Source: Verrucomicrobiota bacterium
GTDB lineage: Bacteria > Verrucomicrobiota > Verrucomicrobiia > Limisphaerales > SXQI01
DNA length: 5,584 nucleotides
Reading direction: 5' to 3'
NCBI GenBank assembly: GCA_008933045.1
Contig: WBXJ01000187.1
Location: 1-5,584, forward strand
Shown here: positions 1 through 5,584 of the stretch, one piece after another
Layout of the letters: each line of letters opens with the position of its first letter
How positions within the stretch are numbered: position 1 is the stretch's first letter
Notes under the pieces: generated by a model
The model's database searches: none
What the model was told of the DNA's origin: nothing
Seen by the model: the letters and a program-made list of their open reading frames with translations, nothing else
Position numbers and translations under genes: made by a program

Positions 1-3000
1 CGACGGTCAGCATCGAGAGCACTCGATATTTCTTCCCCGAGACACTATTCCATATGAGCTTCACGGTCTGGTTGGCCACATCGAAGGTGCTGATACCTAA
101 GCGCAAGGCTGTTTCGCCATTCGGGGCGATCGTCACCCGCAGGATTCCGGTTTCGGACAACGGTGGTGTTCCATTATCCGTCACCCGCACGGTCACATCG
201 TAGGTCGATGGCACTGCGGTGAGGTCGGGGGCGAGAGTAACAGTCCCGTTGCCCGCGTTGATCAGGACAAAGTCTGGAGCACCGAAGTCTAGGCTATACG
301 TGAGCAGGTTGCTGGGCAGGTCTAGGTCAGTCCCGACTGTGGTCACGTTAGCGATCGTCCCTACAATCACGGTTTGTGGCGCGAACGCCGCGAGGATTGG
401 AGGTTGGTTGACCTCTGTTACCACAAGTTTGAGTGTTCTCGTGCCAGATAACGCTGGATCCCCATTGTCCGTGACTCGGATAGTAATGGTGTTTGTTGAG
501 GGACTTTGGGCCTCGGTCGGTGTCCAAGTCAGCAAGCCCGTGACCGGATGAATTGTTAGCCCCGTGGGTGCCCCCGGCTCCAGATTAAACGTGAGTGGTT
601 GCGGTGGGTTATCCCCATCCTGCGCCACGCAGAGCAGCGAGAACGGTGCCATTTCAACGAGGGTTTGGTCGGGAATTGTGGCGAGCACAGGTGCGGAGTT
701 TGGTGCTGGTGCCAGACTGTGAGTCACGGTGATGCCGGATCCTGACAGTCGGATCGTCAGATTGGGACTGTTAGTTTTGGGTAGATACCAATAGCTCAAG
801 GTGTAATTCGCTCCAGGGGTAAGCACCGGTGTGATGTCCTGCCAGATCGAAGAACCCCGAGTGGTTCCAGCCGCCGAGGCGATCATGTGGAGGCTGGTCA
901 AGCCGTTCTGGGCCGTCGTCGAATCTAGGATGGAATCGGACAAGTTCGCCGAGACAACCCAAGGTCCCGAGAGCAGGGACTCAAAATCACCATTCAGGAG
1001 CAGATTCGGACCAACGTCGGGATTCGTGCCTTCCACAATTCTGAGGTTATCGAGGTAGACGTCGCCCGGACCATCGATGTAGAGGTAGAGACTCGAGCTA
1101 GATGCCGTTCCAGTGCTCACAATTCTCTGCCAAACTGAGGAGGGTTGCACGATGATTTGGAACGCTTTGCTATCGTTCATTGCCGCCACCCCGTTATCGG
1201 TGACCCGAACAGTCACCGTGTTCGTCGTACGGGCTTGGGCTGCGGTGGGCGTCCATGAAATCAGTCCCGAGCTTGGATCGATCGTCAAGCCGTTGGGAGT
1301 CCCACCAACGAGGGAATATACCAGAGTGTTTGCAGGGTAATCCACGTCACTCGCCGTCGCTTGATAATAGAGGGTGCGCCCGATCGTCACCACCTGGTTG
1401 GTGAGCGTGTTCAGGACGGGAGGTTGATTGATTTCCGTAACGATTACCTTAAAGGATTTGATGTCGCTCCTTGCAGGCTCGCCGGTGTCGGAGACTCGTA
1501 TGGTCAAGGTATGGGTGAACGGACCTTGATTCTCGGTGGGTGTCCAAGTGATTTGACCGGTAGAACCGTTGATCACTACGCCGGAGGGGGCACCGGGTTC
1601 TAGACTGTAGGTGAGCGATTGTTGCTCATCCACATCCGTTGCCGATGCTGTCAGGGACATTGCAACGCCTTCTGAAACCGTCTGATTGGGGATCACCGCG
1701 AGGACCGGCGCCCGATTGGGTTTAACCGCGATGAGGGTGAATGTTTGGCTACTCGACCGGCGCGGTACACCATTATCTACCACGTGCAGGGTGATAAAGC
1801 TGGTGCTGGGCACTTGTTCGGGCTTTGGTTGCCAACGGAAAACACCGGTGATTGGGTCAAGAGTGACCCCTTCTGGAAACCCCTGCGAGAGGGAGAATTC
1901 CAAGAGTTGCGCTGGAAGATCGTTATCGAAAGCGCGTGCTGTGAAGGTCAACGTACCGCCCTCGGTGACGCTCTGCAAGCTGATGGGAAGGAGGGTCGGT
2001 GCCAAGTTCACCTCGTCAACGTGGATGTTAAAAGTGGTGGTGCTCGACAAAGGTGAGGCGGTTTGGTCTGAGACTCGGACGGTGACTGGATAATCCCCTG
2101 GGCCTTGAGTTTCTGTAGGTGTCCATTCGATCTCACCTGTGGAAGGATTGAGGGTGAGGCCAAGGGGAGCCCCGGGTTCGAGGTTGTAGACCATTGTGTT
2201 GGCGGGAAAATCAGGATCCGTGGCATCTAATCGCAGCAGGAGCCGCGTTCCTTCGCCCACCGTGGGAGGGTTGATCACCGAGAAAGTTGGGGGTTGGTTG
2301 ACTTCGCGCACGGTGACGGTGACACGTTGACTTGCCGCACGGCTGGGCGAACCATTGTCCATCACCCGGAGGCTGAATGTATAGGTGCCGGGGCCTTGGG
2401 CTTCGGTGGGAGACCATGTCAATAAACCTGTCTCGGGATTGATTTGTACTCCGGCTGGGGCATCGACTCCGAGGCTGTAGATGAGAGTCTGATTTGGGTC
2501 GGTATCTGTCGCTGAAGCGGCCACGCTCAACACGGTTTGTTCATCGACCGTTTGCGGTGGAATCGGGGCCAAGGTGGGGGGATGATTCCCGCCTAGCAGG
2601 AGGTTCGGCTTGCTGGGTGTGGGTAGTTGAAAGGCGACCACTGGGCCTTCCTCGCCGTCGGGGTAGCGACCCATGCTAACGTTGCTGATTTGTTCGCCAA
2701 ACGTCACACTATCGACCAGTTGGCCATCGGGCGCAAAAAGTCCGATCTGCGAGCCAGATTTGCTGAGCTTAAAGTTGATGTGTAGATCAGTATTGGTGGG
2801 CGAGTTGGCCTTGTTGTTTTTGTCGGCCCACACCAGCAGGAATCCACCCGGCTGCACGACGTATCCGGTCGGAATGGTGAACTGTGTGGCATTGGTCAGT
2901 GCCGAGGTTAAGGAGTAGCTGGTCAGGTCCACTTCGTTGGTGCCGCCGTTGTGGAGTTCGAACCAATCGTCGTATTTCCCTGTAGATGCGTTGATCAACG

Positions 3001-5584
3001 TGTTGGTGTTGCCAGCCATGAATTCGTTAATCGTGATCGCGATTTTAGGGAAAGCTGCGTTGTTGGTTGACCCTGCAGTAACCGTGAAGAAAGACCGACG
3101 GTTGCGGGGTTCGCCGTCGGGGTAGCTGCCAAAACTTCGCCCGGGGGATACTTGTTTGTAATCGAGATAATCGAGAACCGCAGGAGCGTTGGCGGTCCCT
3201 TGGCGCCGCGTCAGGGCGACGGAAGTGTTGGTCGCGTTGAGTCTGAAGGAGGCGTGCAATGAATTATTAGTAGTTTGCTCAGGCTGGCCGTCCGCCCAGA
3301 TTACGAGGAATTGTTTTGCGCCGATGACCGTTCCTATTGGGAATTGCCAACGAGTTAAATCCGTATAGCTATCCGTCAGGTAAAGGGCAGAAAGATCGAT
3401 GGTGCCGTTTCCTGCATTGTAGAGTTCAATGAATGGCTCCTTCTCACCTGCGTTATCAAGCGGTCCCGTCACATTATTTGGTAGCACTTCGTTAATCCAA
3501 ACTTCCGGGAACACGGCCAATGTTTGTTTAACCCCCCCATTGACCTGACCCGGGGTGACCAAACTACTGGAGTTCGTCGGAGTCGCGGCCCAGTTGGCTA
3601 CGCGATAAGTTCCTCGCAGCGGATCGATCAATTGTAACGACGGCCCGAACCCAGCGGCATTTGTGGGCCAAGGGAGCTTGTCGTTGAAGCGGACATCGCT
3701 GATGATAAGATCGGTGGTGCCGCCCAATCCTCCGTTGGGCTTGATAAGTTTTAGACTTTCTCCGTTACCATCCAGCGATCCCGGAAACTCACCGTGTACG
3801 GGGATTGTTGTGCCATAAGCGAGGGCGAACGAGGCCGCATTTTTAGCGAGGATCAGATAACTTCCTGGTTGGATCAGGGATCCTTCAGGGAACGTGTAGC
3901 CGACCCCTTCTAAATGGCAACCCGAGAGGTCAAAGGCAGTGGTGGTGGATCGATTGAACAACTCGAGAAACGAGCCTAAGGTGGCAATAGGGTTGTATTG
4001 AATCTCGTTGATCAACACGTAATCCTGCACGCGCTGCACGGTGCCAGAATACCTGACGGTGATCGTCTTCGTTGTGCCGGCGATGGTTGTGCCGGTGCCA
4101 TCTACGCCCGCGATTGTCAGAATGTTTGTCGGCCCTGTGAGTGGGACGACCATGGAGAAGGAGTTCTGATCGGTCCAGGTTGCAGGGTAGGGGATTCCAT
4201 TGACTTCGATCGAGACCACGGCGAAGGGAGCCTTTCCTGTGATCGTGGTGTTGGCGGTGGAGGAGGTATAGTTGCCACCGGCGTTGCTGGTAATGCTAAA
4301 TTGGGCGACGTCGTTGGCCGTGATTTGCCCTTCAATATACGCTTTGCGTCCCACCATGTAGGCGGAGACCTGAGTGGGCGCGGCGAGGCCGATGTTGTTT
4401 TTTGCAAGGCTGCTTCGCCGAGCCTCGATCACCTCGGCGTAACGCGCTGGATCCATTGCACGCTTGACGGCGTTTTGATAGGCACGCCAGCTCATTCGTC
4501 GAAAGATGGGGGTATCATAAAGCCGATCGCCTTGCATGATGGCGTCGTTCGCACCACCGCCATCCCCCAACGTGAAATCAATGTCCCATGGAACCAGTTT
4601 CCAAGTCGCACCCGGCAGTTTGTAGGCATACATGTTTTGGGATCCTCCCAGCGTCCATGCATCCCAATTTCCCAGCAGCCGGTTGAATGCAAACACGTTC
4701 ATCCATTCGTCGATGTCAGCCTGATTGAGAAGGTTGCCGACAAATCCAGTACTCTGGTCGTTGACGGCTTTGGCCAAGTTAAAAACGTTGGAGTAATTGT
4801 TAACGGTTCCTTGGTAGCCCCGGGTTTGCCAAGTATACCGGTAACGTGCGAGTTTGTAAGCACCGCCTGTTGTCTTGAATTCATCAAGGGTCGCGCCGGC
4901 CCCTCCGAATCCTGAGTTATCATCGTTGAACTCGAACCAGATCGCGATTTTGTAATTGTCGCCCTCTTCGGGTGAGGGAAACCAGCTTTGCATGAAGTCA
5001 CCATTGGGAAACTCCTCATCCTGCGAGATGCTGTATTGTTGTCCTCCGTTGCGAAACAACTGCATGTAGTGGGAGTGGAGGTAAGGAATTCCCATTTGCC
5101 TTCCGATCCACATGCTGAGTTGGTTGCGTAGGCCGGTGGATTCCGCACCTCCGTTGCCTGTGCTTCGGAAGATGCGTTCGGTGACGCCCAAGAGCGGTTC
5201 TTCCTTTCCGTTCACCACAGAAAAACTCCCTGCACCGCCATGGTAAGGGCTGCCCTTGTCTCGGAATCCGACGTTATAGAGCACTCGGGAGTTTCCATAG
5301 ACGAGCGTGGCATCGCGGTAGGTGTTGTTCAGTGCGTTTGCACGCAAAGCCTCGCTCTCTTGAGAGTGCCACAGGTGGTAGTGCGCGAAGTTACCCCAAG
5401 GGATCGGGTCACCCCAGCGAATGTAAGCTTCGGAGGAAGGTTTTCCGACGGCCATCAAATTAGTCCCCGGGAAGGTCGTGCTGACGGTAATTCCTGCGGC
5501 GTCGGTGGCTAGGATTTTGAACGCGACCGAGGTTCCAGCGGCTCGTGCGGTGATCGTCCCAGAAAAGACACCATCCCCGGCCAC
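1..5584 (-). CDS. Giant multidomain surface protein with CotH kinase-like, lamin-tail and cadherin-like domains (partial, both ends outside window)
   Basis: The minus-strand frame starting at base 5584 is open to base 2: 1861 codons, no stop, and landmark motifs along its length all fall in the same frame, so there is no frameshift. Domains in order: end of a beta-sandwich (1-45), CotH-like kinase (53-400), linker beta domain (420-514), lamin-tail 1-3 (520-650, 690-835, 846-985), cadherin-like repeats 1-5 (1000-1482), jelly-roll insert (1483-1628), repeats 6-7 (1629-1822), start of a C-terminal beta module (1823-1861). I find only two cysteines (C556, C1652), which fits an extracytoplasmic protein. 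The signal peptide and start would lie beyond base 5584; the stop lies just before base 1, probably within roughly a hundred codons if the last module ends the protein as in relatives. The role is inferred: surface attachment or structural scaffold carrying a possible secreted kinase. Domain calls are by motif recognition, not by a profile search. Confidence 0.95.
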   Translation of the reverse strand, partial: MAGDGVFSGTITARAAGTSVAFKILATDAAGITVSTTFPGTNLMAVGKPSSEAYIRWGDPIPWGNFAHYHLWHSQESEALRANALNNTYRDATLVYGNSRVLYNVGFRDKGSPYHGGAGSFSVVNGKEEPLLGVTERIFRSTGNGGAESTGLRNQLSMWIGRQMGIPYLHSHYMQLFRNGGQQYSISQDEEFPNGDFMQSWFPSPEEGDNYKIAIWFEFNDDNSGFGGAGATLDEFKTTGGAYKLARYRYTWQTRGYQGTVNNYSNVFNLAKAVNDQSTGFVGNLLNQADIDEWMNVFAFNRLLGNWDAWTLGGSQNMYAYKLPGATWKLVPWDIDFTLGDGGGANDAIMQGDRLYDTPIFRRMSWRAYQNAVKRAMDPARYAEVIEARRSSLAKNNIGLAAPTQVSAYMVGRKAYIEGQITANDVAQFSITSNAGGNYTSSTANTTITGKAPFAVVSIEVNGIPYPATWTDQNSFSMVVPLTGPTNILTIAGVDGTGTTIAGTTKTITVRYSGTVQRVQDYVLINEIQYNPIATLGSFLELFNRSTTTAFDLSGCHLEGVGYTFPEGSLIQPGSYLILAKNAASFALAYGTTIPVHGEFPGSLDGNGESLKLIKPNGGLGGTTDLIISDVRFNDKLPWPTNAAGFGPSLQLIDPLRGTYRVANWAATPTNSSSLVTPGQVNGGVKQTLAVFPEVWINEVLPNNVTGPLDNAGEKEPFIELYNAGNGTIDLSALYLTDSYTDLTRWQFPIGTVIGAKQFLVIWADGQPEQTTNNSLHASFRLNATNTSVALTRRQGTANAPAVLDYLDYKQVSPGRSFGSYPDGEPRNRRSFFTVTAGSTNNAAFPKIAITINEFMAGNTNTLINASTGKYDDWFELHNGGTNEVDLTSYSLTSALTNATQFTIPTGYVVQPGGFLLVWADKNNKANSPTNTDLHINFKLSKSGSQIGLFAPDGQLVDSVTFGEQISNVSMGRYPDGEEGPVVAFQLPTPSKPNLLLGGNHPPTLAPIPPQTVDEQTVLSVAASATDTDPNQTLIYSLGVDAPAGVQINPETGLLTWSPTEAQGPGTYTFSLRVMDNGSPSRAASQRVTVTVREVNQPPTFSVINPPTVGEGTRLLLRLDATDPDFPANTMVYNLEPGAPLGLTLNPSTGEIEWTPTETQGPGDYPVTVRVSDQTASPLSSTTTFNIHVDEVNLAPTLLPISLQSVTEGGTLTFTARAFDNDLPAQLLEFSLSQGFPEGVTLDPITGVFRWQPKPEQVPSTSFITLHVVDNGVPRRSSSQTFTLIAVKPNRAPVLAVIPNQTVSEGVAMSLTASATDVDEQQSLTYSLEPGAPSGVVINGSTGQITWTPTENQGPFTHTLTIRVSDTGEPARSDIKSFKVIVTEINQPPVLNTLTNQVVTIGRTLYYQATASDVDYPANTLVYSLVGGTPNGLTIDPSSGLISWTPTAAQARTTNTVTVRVTDNGVAAMNDSKAFQIIVQPSSVWQRIVSTGTASSSSLYLYIDGPGDVYLDNLRIVEGTNPDVGPNLLLNGDFESLLSGPWVVSANLSDSILDSTTAQNGLTSLHMIASAAGTTRGSSIWQDITPVLTPGANYTLSYWYLPKTNSPNLTIRLSGSGITVTHSLAPAPNSAPVLATIPDQTLVEMAPFSLLCVAQDGDNPPQPLTFNLEPGAPTGLTIHPVTGLLTWTPTEAQSPSTNTITIRVTDNGDPALSGTRTLKLVVTEVNQPPILAAFAPQTVIVGTIANVTTVGTDLDLPSNLLTYSLDFGAPDFVLINAGNGTVTLAPDLTAVPSTYDVTVRVTDNGTPPLSETGILRVTIAPNGETALRLGISTFDVANQTVKLIWNSVSGKKYRVLSMLTV
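2..118 (-). other. Start of C-terminal beta module with 'YRV' motif (truncated by window edge)
   Basis: Residues 1823-1861. The strand pattern 'V.L.WNSVSGKKYRV' is the short C-terminal module that I recall from many Verrucomicrobiota secreted proteins ('W....G..YRV......L'), usually followed by a few dozen residues and the stop codon. It may be a sorting or capping element; its function is not established by the sequence. If that pattern holds, the protein ends not far beyond base 1. Confidence 0.45.
119..406 (-). repeat. Cadherin-like/putative-Ig repeat 7 (most divergent, last)
   Basis: Residues 1727-1822 (96). It retains QPPILAAFAPQTV, D1753-x-D1755, 'YSLDFGAP' and VRVTDNG, but the 'G...WTPTE.Q' core found in most of the other copies is replaced by GTVTLAPDLTA, with L1784 where the conserved tryptophan should be. 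It ends VTIAPNG rather than EVN. Capping repeats of such arrays are often degenerate. Confidence 0.75.
407..700 (-). repeat. Cadherin-like/putative-Ig repeat 6
   Basis: Residues 1629-1726 (98). The array resumes with NSAPVLATIPDQTL, D1656-x-D1658, 'FNLEPGAPTGLTIHP', W1687 followed by TPTEAQSP, 'IRVTDNG' and TEVN. Apart from its start it is as close to the consensus as repeats 1 and 4. C1652, the second of two cysteines, lies in its second strand and has no obvious disulfide partner. Confidence 0.85.
701..1138 (-). other. Jelly-roll (galactose-/carbohydrate-binding-like) insert within the cadherin-like array
   Basis: Residues 1483-1628. The first part, W1485 to about 1518, has 'V.TGTASSSSLYLYIDG' and D-V-Y-L-D-N-L (to L1514), which look like the final strands of a CBM4/9-type jelly roll ending in the usual '(Y)(I)D(D/N)(V/L)'. 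The second part begins LLLNGDFES (1528-1536, LNGDFE at 1530-1535), the typical first strand of such a fold, and continues with 'SLHM', IWQDI (1580-1584), YTLSYWYLP (1594-1602) and 'LTIRLSGSGI'. Such domains often bind glycans, so binding of polysaccharide is possible, but no ligand residues can be assigned. From memory, similar modules occur in other large verrucomicrobial CotH/LTD proteins. Confidence 0.65.
1139..1426 (-). repeat. Cadherin-like/putative-Ig repeat 5 (last before the insert)
   Basis: Residues 1387-1482 (about 96). Motifs: QPPVLN, D1413-x-D1415 in 'SDVDYPAN', 'NGLTIDPSSG', W1444 followed by TPTAAQ, 'VRVTDNG' and a last strand FQIIVQ. Instead of the usual (E)VN/IN-QPP joint it runs through PSS into the jelly-roll insert, so the array is interrupted here. 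Confidence 0.8.
1427..1714 (-). repeat. Cadherin-like/putative-Ig repeat 4
   Basis: Residues 1291-1386 (96). It is close to the consensus: 'APVLA.IPNQTV.EG', D1317-x-D1319, 'YSLEPGAPSG', W1347 followed by TPTENQGP, 'IRVSDTG', ending TEIN. The DNA at its C-terminal joint (about 1419-1440) resembles the joints near 399-420 and 2289-2305, reflecting the shared repeat ancestry. Confidence 0.85.
1715..2005 (-). repeat. Cadherin-like/putative-Ig repeat 3 (divergent)
   Basis: Residues 1194-1290 (97). It is recognisable by LAPTLLPI, 'V.EGGTL', D1220-x-D1222 in 'AFDNDLPAQ', 'EGVTLDPITG', W1251 and 'LHVVDNG'. It differs from its neighbours in the 'EPGAP' turn (here SQGFP), in the 'WTPTE.QGP' loop (here WQPKPEQVP) and in its last strand, which ends AVKPN rather than the common EVN/EIN. 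Confidence 0.8.
2006..2296 (-). repeat. Cadherin-like/putative-Ig repeat 2
   Basis: Residues 1097-1193 (97). It follows the same layout as repeat 1: QPPTF start, D1123-x-D1125 within 'ATDPDFPAN', 'LEPGAP.GLTLNPSTG', W1154 followed by TPTETQGPG, and 'VRVSDQT' where the usual D-N-G turn is changed. It ends in DEVN, the same joint used at most repeat boundaries. Confidence 0.85.
2297..2587 (-). repeat. Cadherin-like/putative-Ig repeat 1
   Basis: Residues 1000-1096 (97). The pattern is 'PP.L..I..QTV.E', then D1027-x-D1029, Y-S-L, 'PAGVQINPETGLLTW' with W1057, 'SPTEAQGPG', 'LRVMDNG' and 'VTVREVN'. This is the He_PIG/cadherin-like fold common in bacterial surface proteins. Paired acidic residues resemble the calcium-binding sites of cadherins, so calcium-stiffened folding is plausible but inferred. 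Confidence 0.85.
2630..3049 (-). other. Lamin-tail-like domain 3 (LTD)
   Basis: Residues about 846-985. Motifs: ITINEFMAGN (850-859), DDWFELHNGG, VDLTSYSLTSA, FLLVWADKN with L917-V-W-A-D921, HINFKLSKSGSQIGLFAPDG, and RYPDGEE (973-979). Its landmarks sit 153-156 residues after the same landmarks of LTD 2, which indicates a tandem duplication. A Pro-rich linker (PTPSKPN...) leads to the cadherin-like array starting at N1000. Confidence 0.85.
3080..3517 (-). other. Lamin-tail-like domain 2 (LTD)
   Basis: Residues about 690-835. Motifs: VWINEVLPNN (695-704), then PFIELYNAG, IDLSALYLTDS, FLVIWADG with V761-I-W-A-D765, HASFRLNATNTSVAL, and SYPDGEP (820-826). These are the classic LTD strand motifs I-N-E, 'E(L)(Y)N.G...DLS...LTD', 'L.(V)WAD' and 'YPDG'. 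It is joined to LTD 1 by a Thr/Ser/Gly-rich linker (about 650-690), and LTD 3 follows after about 15 residues. The function is presumed structural or adhesive. Confidence 0.85.
3635..4027 (-). other. Lamin-tail-like domain 1 (LTD)
   Basis: Residues about 520-650. It opens with the LTD hallmark VLINEIQYNP (523-532), where I-N-E is followed by a strand ending FLELFNRS and then DLSGCHLEG, FPEGSLIQPGSYLILAKN and a later 'SLDGNGESLKLI' strand. Lamin-tail domains are Ig-fold modules found in nuclear lamins and in many bacterial secreted proteins, where they are thought to serve adhesion or anchoring. C556 is one of only two cysteines in the window. This copy is clearly more distant from LTD 2 and 3 than those are from each other: it lacks their 'WAD' and 'YPDGE' signatures. 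Confidence 0.8.
4043..4327 (-). other. Beta-sandwich linker domain after CotH
   Basis: Residues about 420-514. The sequence has alternating hydrophobic/Thr strands: FSITSNAGGNYTSSTANTTI (429-448), then APFAVVSIEVNGIPY, SFSMVVPLTGPTNILTIAGVD and a closing TKTITVRYSG ending at 514. The order 'G.AP..V..I.VNG ... W ... L..G.N.L...G.D..G' matches the bacterial Ig-like module that usually links CotH to lamin-tail domains in such proteins. It is a structural spacer with no visible active site. The family name is uncertain. Confidence 0.55.
4385..5428 (-). other. CotH kinase-like domain (PF08757-type)
   Basis: Residues about 53-400. The region opens with YIRWGDPIPWGNFAHYHLW (54-72), then NVGFRDKGSPYH (104-115), a stretch resembling the 'RN.L....G.P......Q...NG' core ending at R178-N179-G180, an acidic and aromatic stretch (SWFPSPEEGDNYKI), the motif GNWDAW (305-310) and PWDIDFTLG (332-340). 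The last two are the most recognisable CotH signatures. CotH of Bacillus subtilis is an atypical protein kinase that phosphorylates spore-coat proteins, and CotH-like domains also occur in cellulosomal and surface proteins. By analogy D334/D336 are candidate metal-binding residues, but I cannot map them to the Bacillus catalytic residues by eye. This copy could be an active secreted kinase or a pseudokinase. Plus-strand and other-frame open stretches opposite it are shadows. Confidence 0.85.
5450..5584 (-). other. C-terminal end of a beta-sandwich (Ig-like) module preceding the CotH domain
   Basis: Residues 1-45 read DGVFSGTI...AAGTSVAFKILATDAAG. The pattern 'DGVF.G.I.A..AGT.V.F.I.A.D..G' is the closing half of the Ig-like module that I recall sitting directly before the CotH domain in large verrucomicrobial proteins. 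Its first half is outside the window. It has no catalytic residues and is probably a spacer. The call rests on a short fragment. Confidence 0.5.

Noticed and set aside
1686..2093. Two overlapping plus-strand frames (1686-2093 and 1745-2056)
   Set aside because: Both are antisense to cadherin-like repeats 2-4. The similar plus-strand stretches near 219-551 and 1113-1340, with shared peptides such as 'PLSVTR', arise because the minus-strand repeats are themselves similar.
399..2305. Similar short DNA blocks near 399-420, 1419-1440 and 2289-2305 as possible mobile-element or CRISPR repeats
   Set aside because: They all encode the same joint between cadherin-like repeats ((E)VN/IN-QPP) in the same frame with synonymous and conservative changes, and their spacing follows the protein repeat, so they are coding repeats.
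3998..4915. Plus-strand open frame of 305 codons, the longest closed ORF in the window
   Set aside because: It lies opposite the CotH and linker region. Its translation has no recognisable domain, is rich in Gly/Asp/Arg/Cys as expected of an antisense shadow, and the minus-strand frame beneath it carries clear conserved motifs.
4699..5148. Minus-strand open frame of 149 codons in another frame
   Set aside because: It overlaps the CotH domain in a shifted frame, and its Ser/Thr/Arg-rich translation shows no motif. The main frame through the same bases gives GNWDAW and the RNG-containing core.
1..5584. Promoters, terminators, riboswitches, tRNA or rRNA inside the window
   Set aside because: The entire window is coding in one frame without an intergenic gap. 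I saw no strong hairpin followed by a T-run and no RNA-gene signature on either strand.

Overview
The whole window lies inside one gene on the minus strand. Reading from base 5584 down to base 2, a single frame stays open for 1861 codons with no stop. Neither the start codon nor the stop codon is in the window. Residue numbers below count from base 5584 as codon 1. No RNA gene, mobile element, CRISPR array, promoter or terminator is visible, and no second gene is supported.

The product is a very large, modular, probably secreted or cell-surface protein. From N- to C-terminus (right to left in the window) it contains: the tail of a beta-sandwich module (1-45); a CotH-type protein-kinase-like domain (about 53-400); a linking beta domain (about 420-514); three lamin-tail-like domains (about 520-650, 690-835, 846-985); five cadherin-like/Ig-like repeats of 95-97 residues (1000-1482); a 146-residue jelly-roll, carbohydrate-binding-like insert (1483-1628); two more cadherin-like repeats (1629-1822); and the beginning of a C-terminal beta module with a 'YRV' motif (1823-1861).

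This architecture (CotH + lamin tail + putative-Ig repeats in one polypeptide, moderate GC, Asn/Thr/Pro/Gly-rich, nearly free of cysteine) is what I associate with the giant surface proteins of Verrucomicrobiota (Limisphaerales/Pedosphaera-like) and, less often, Planctomycetota. That assignment is from memory of the families, not from a search.

The lamin-tail and cadherin-like modules are probably a long adhesive or structural stalk, and the CotH domain probably an extracytoplasmic kinase or pseudokinase carried on it. The least ordinary features are the jelly-roll module that interrupts the cadherin-like array with its two halves in apparently inverted order, and the regular pairing of lamin-tail domains 2 and 3.
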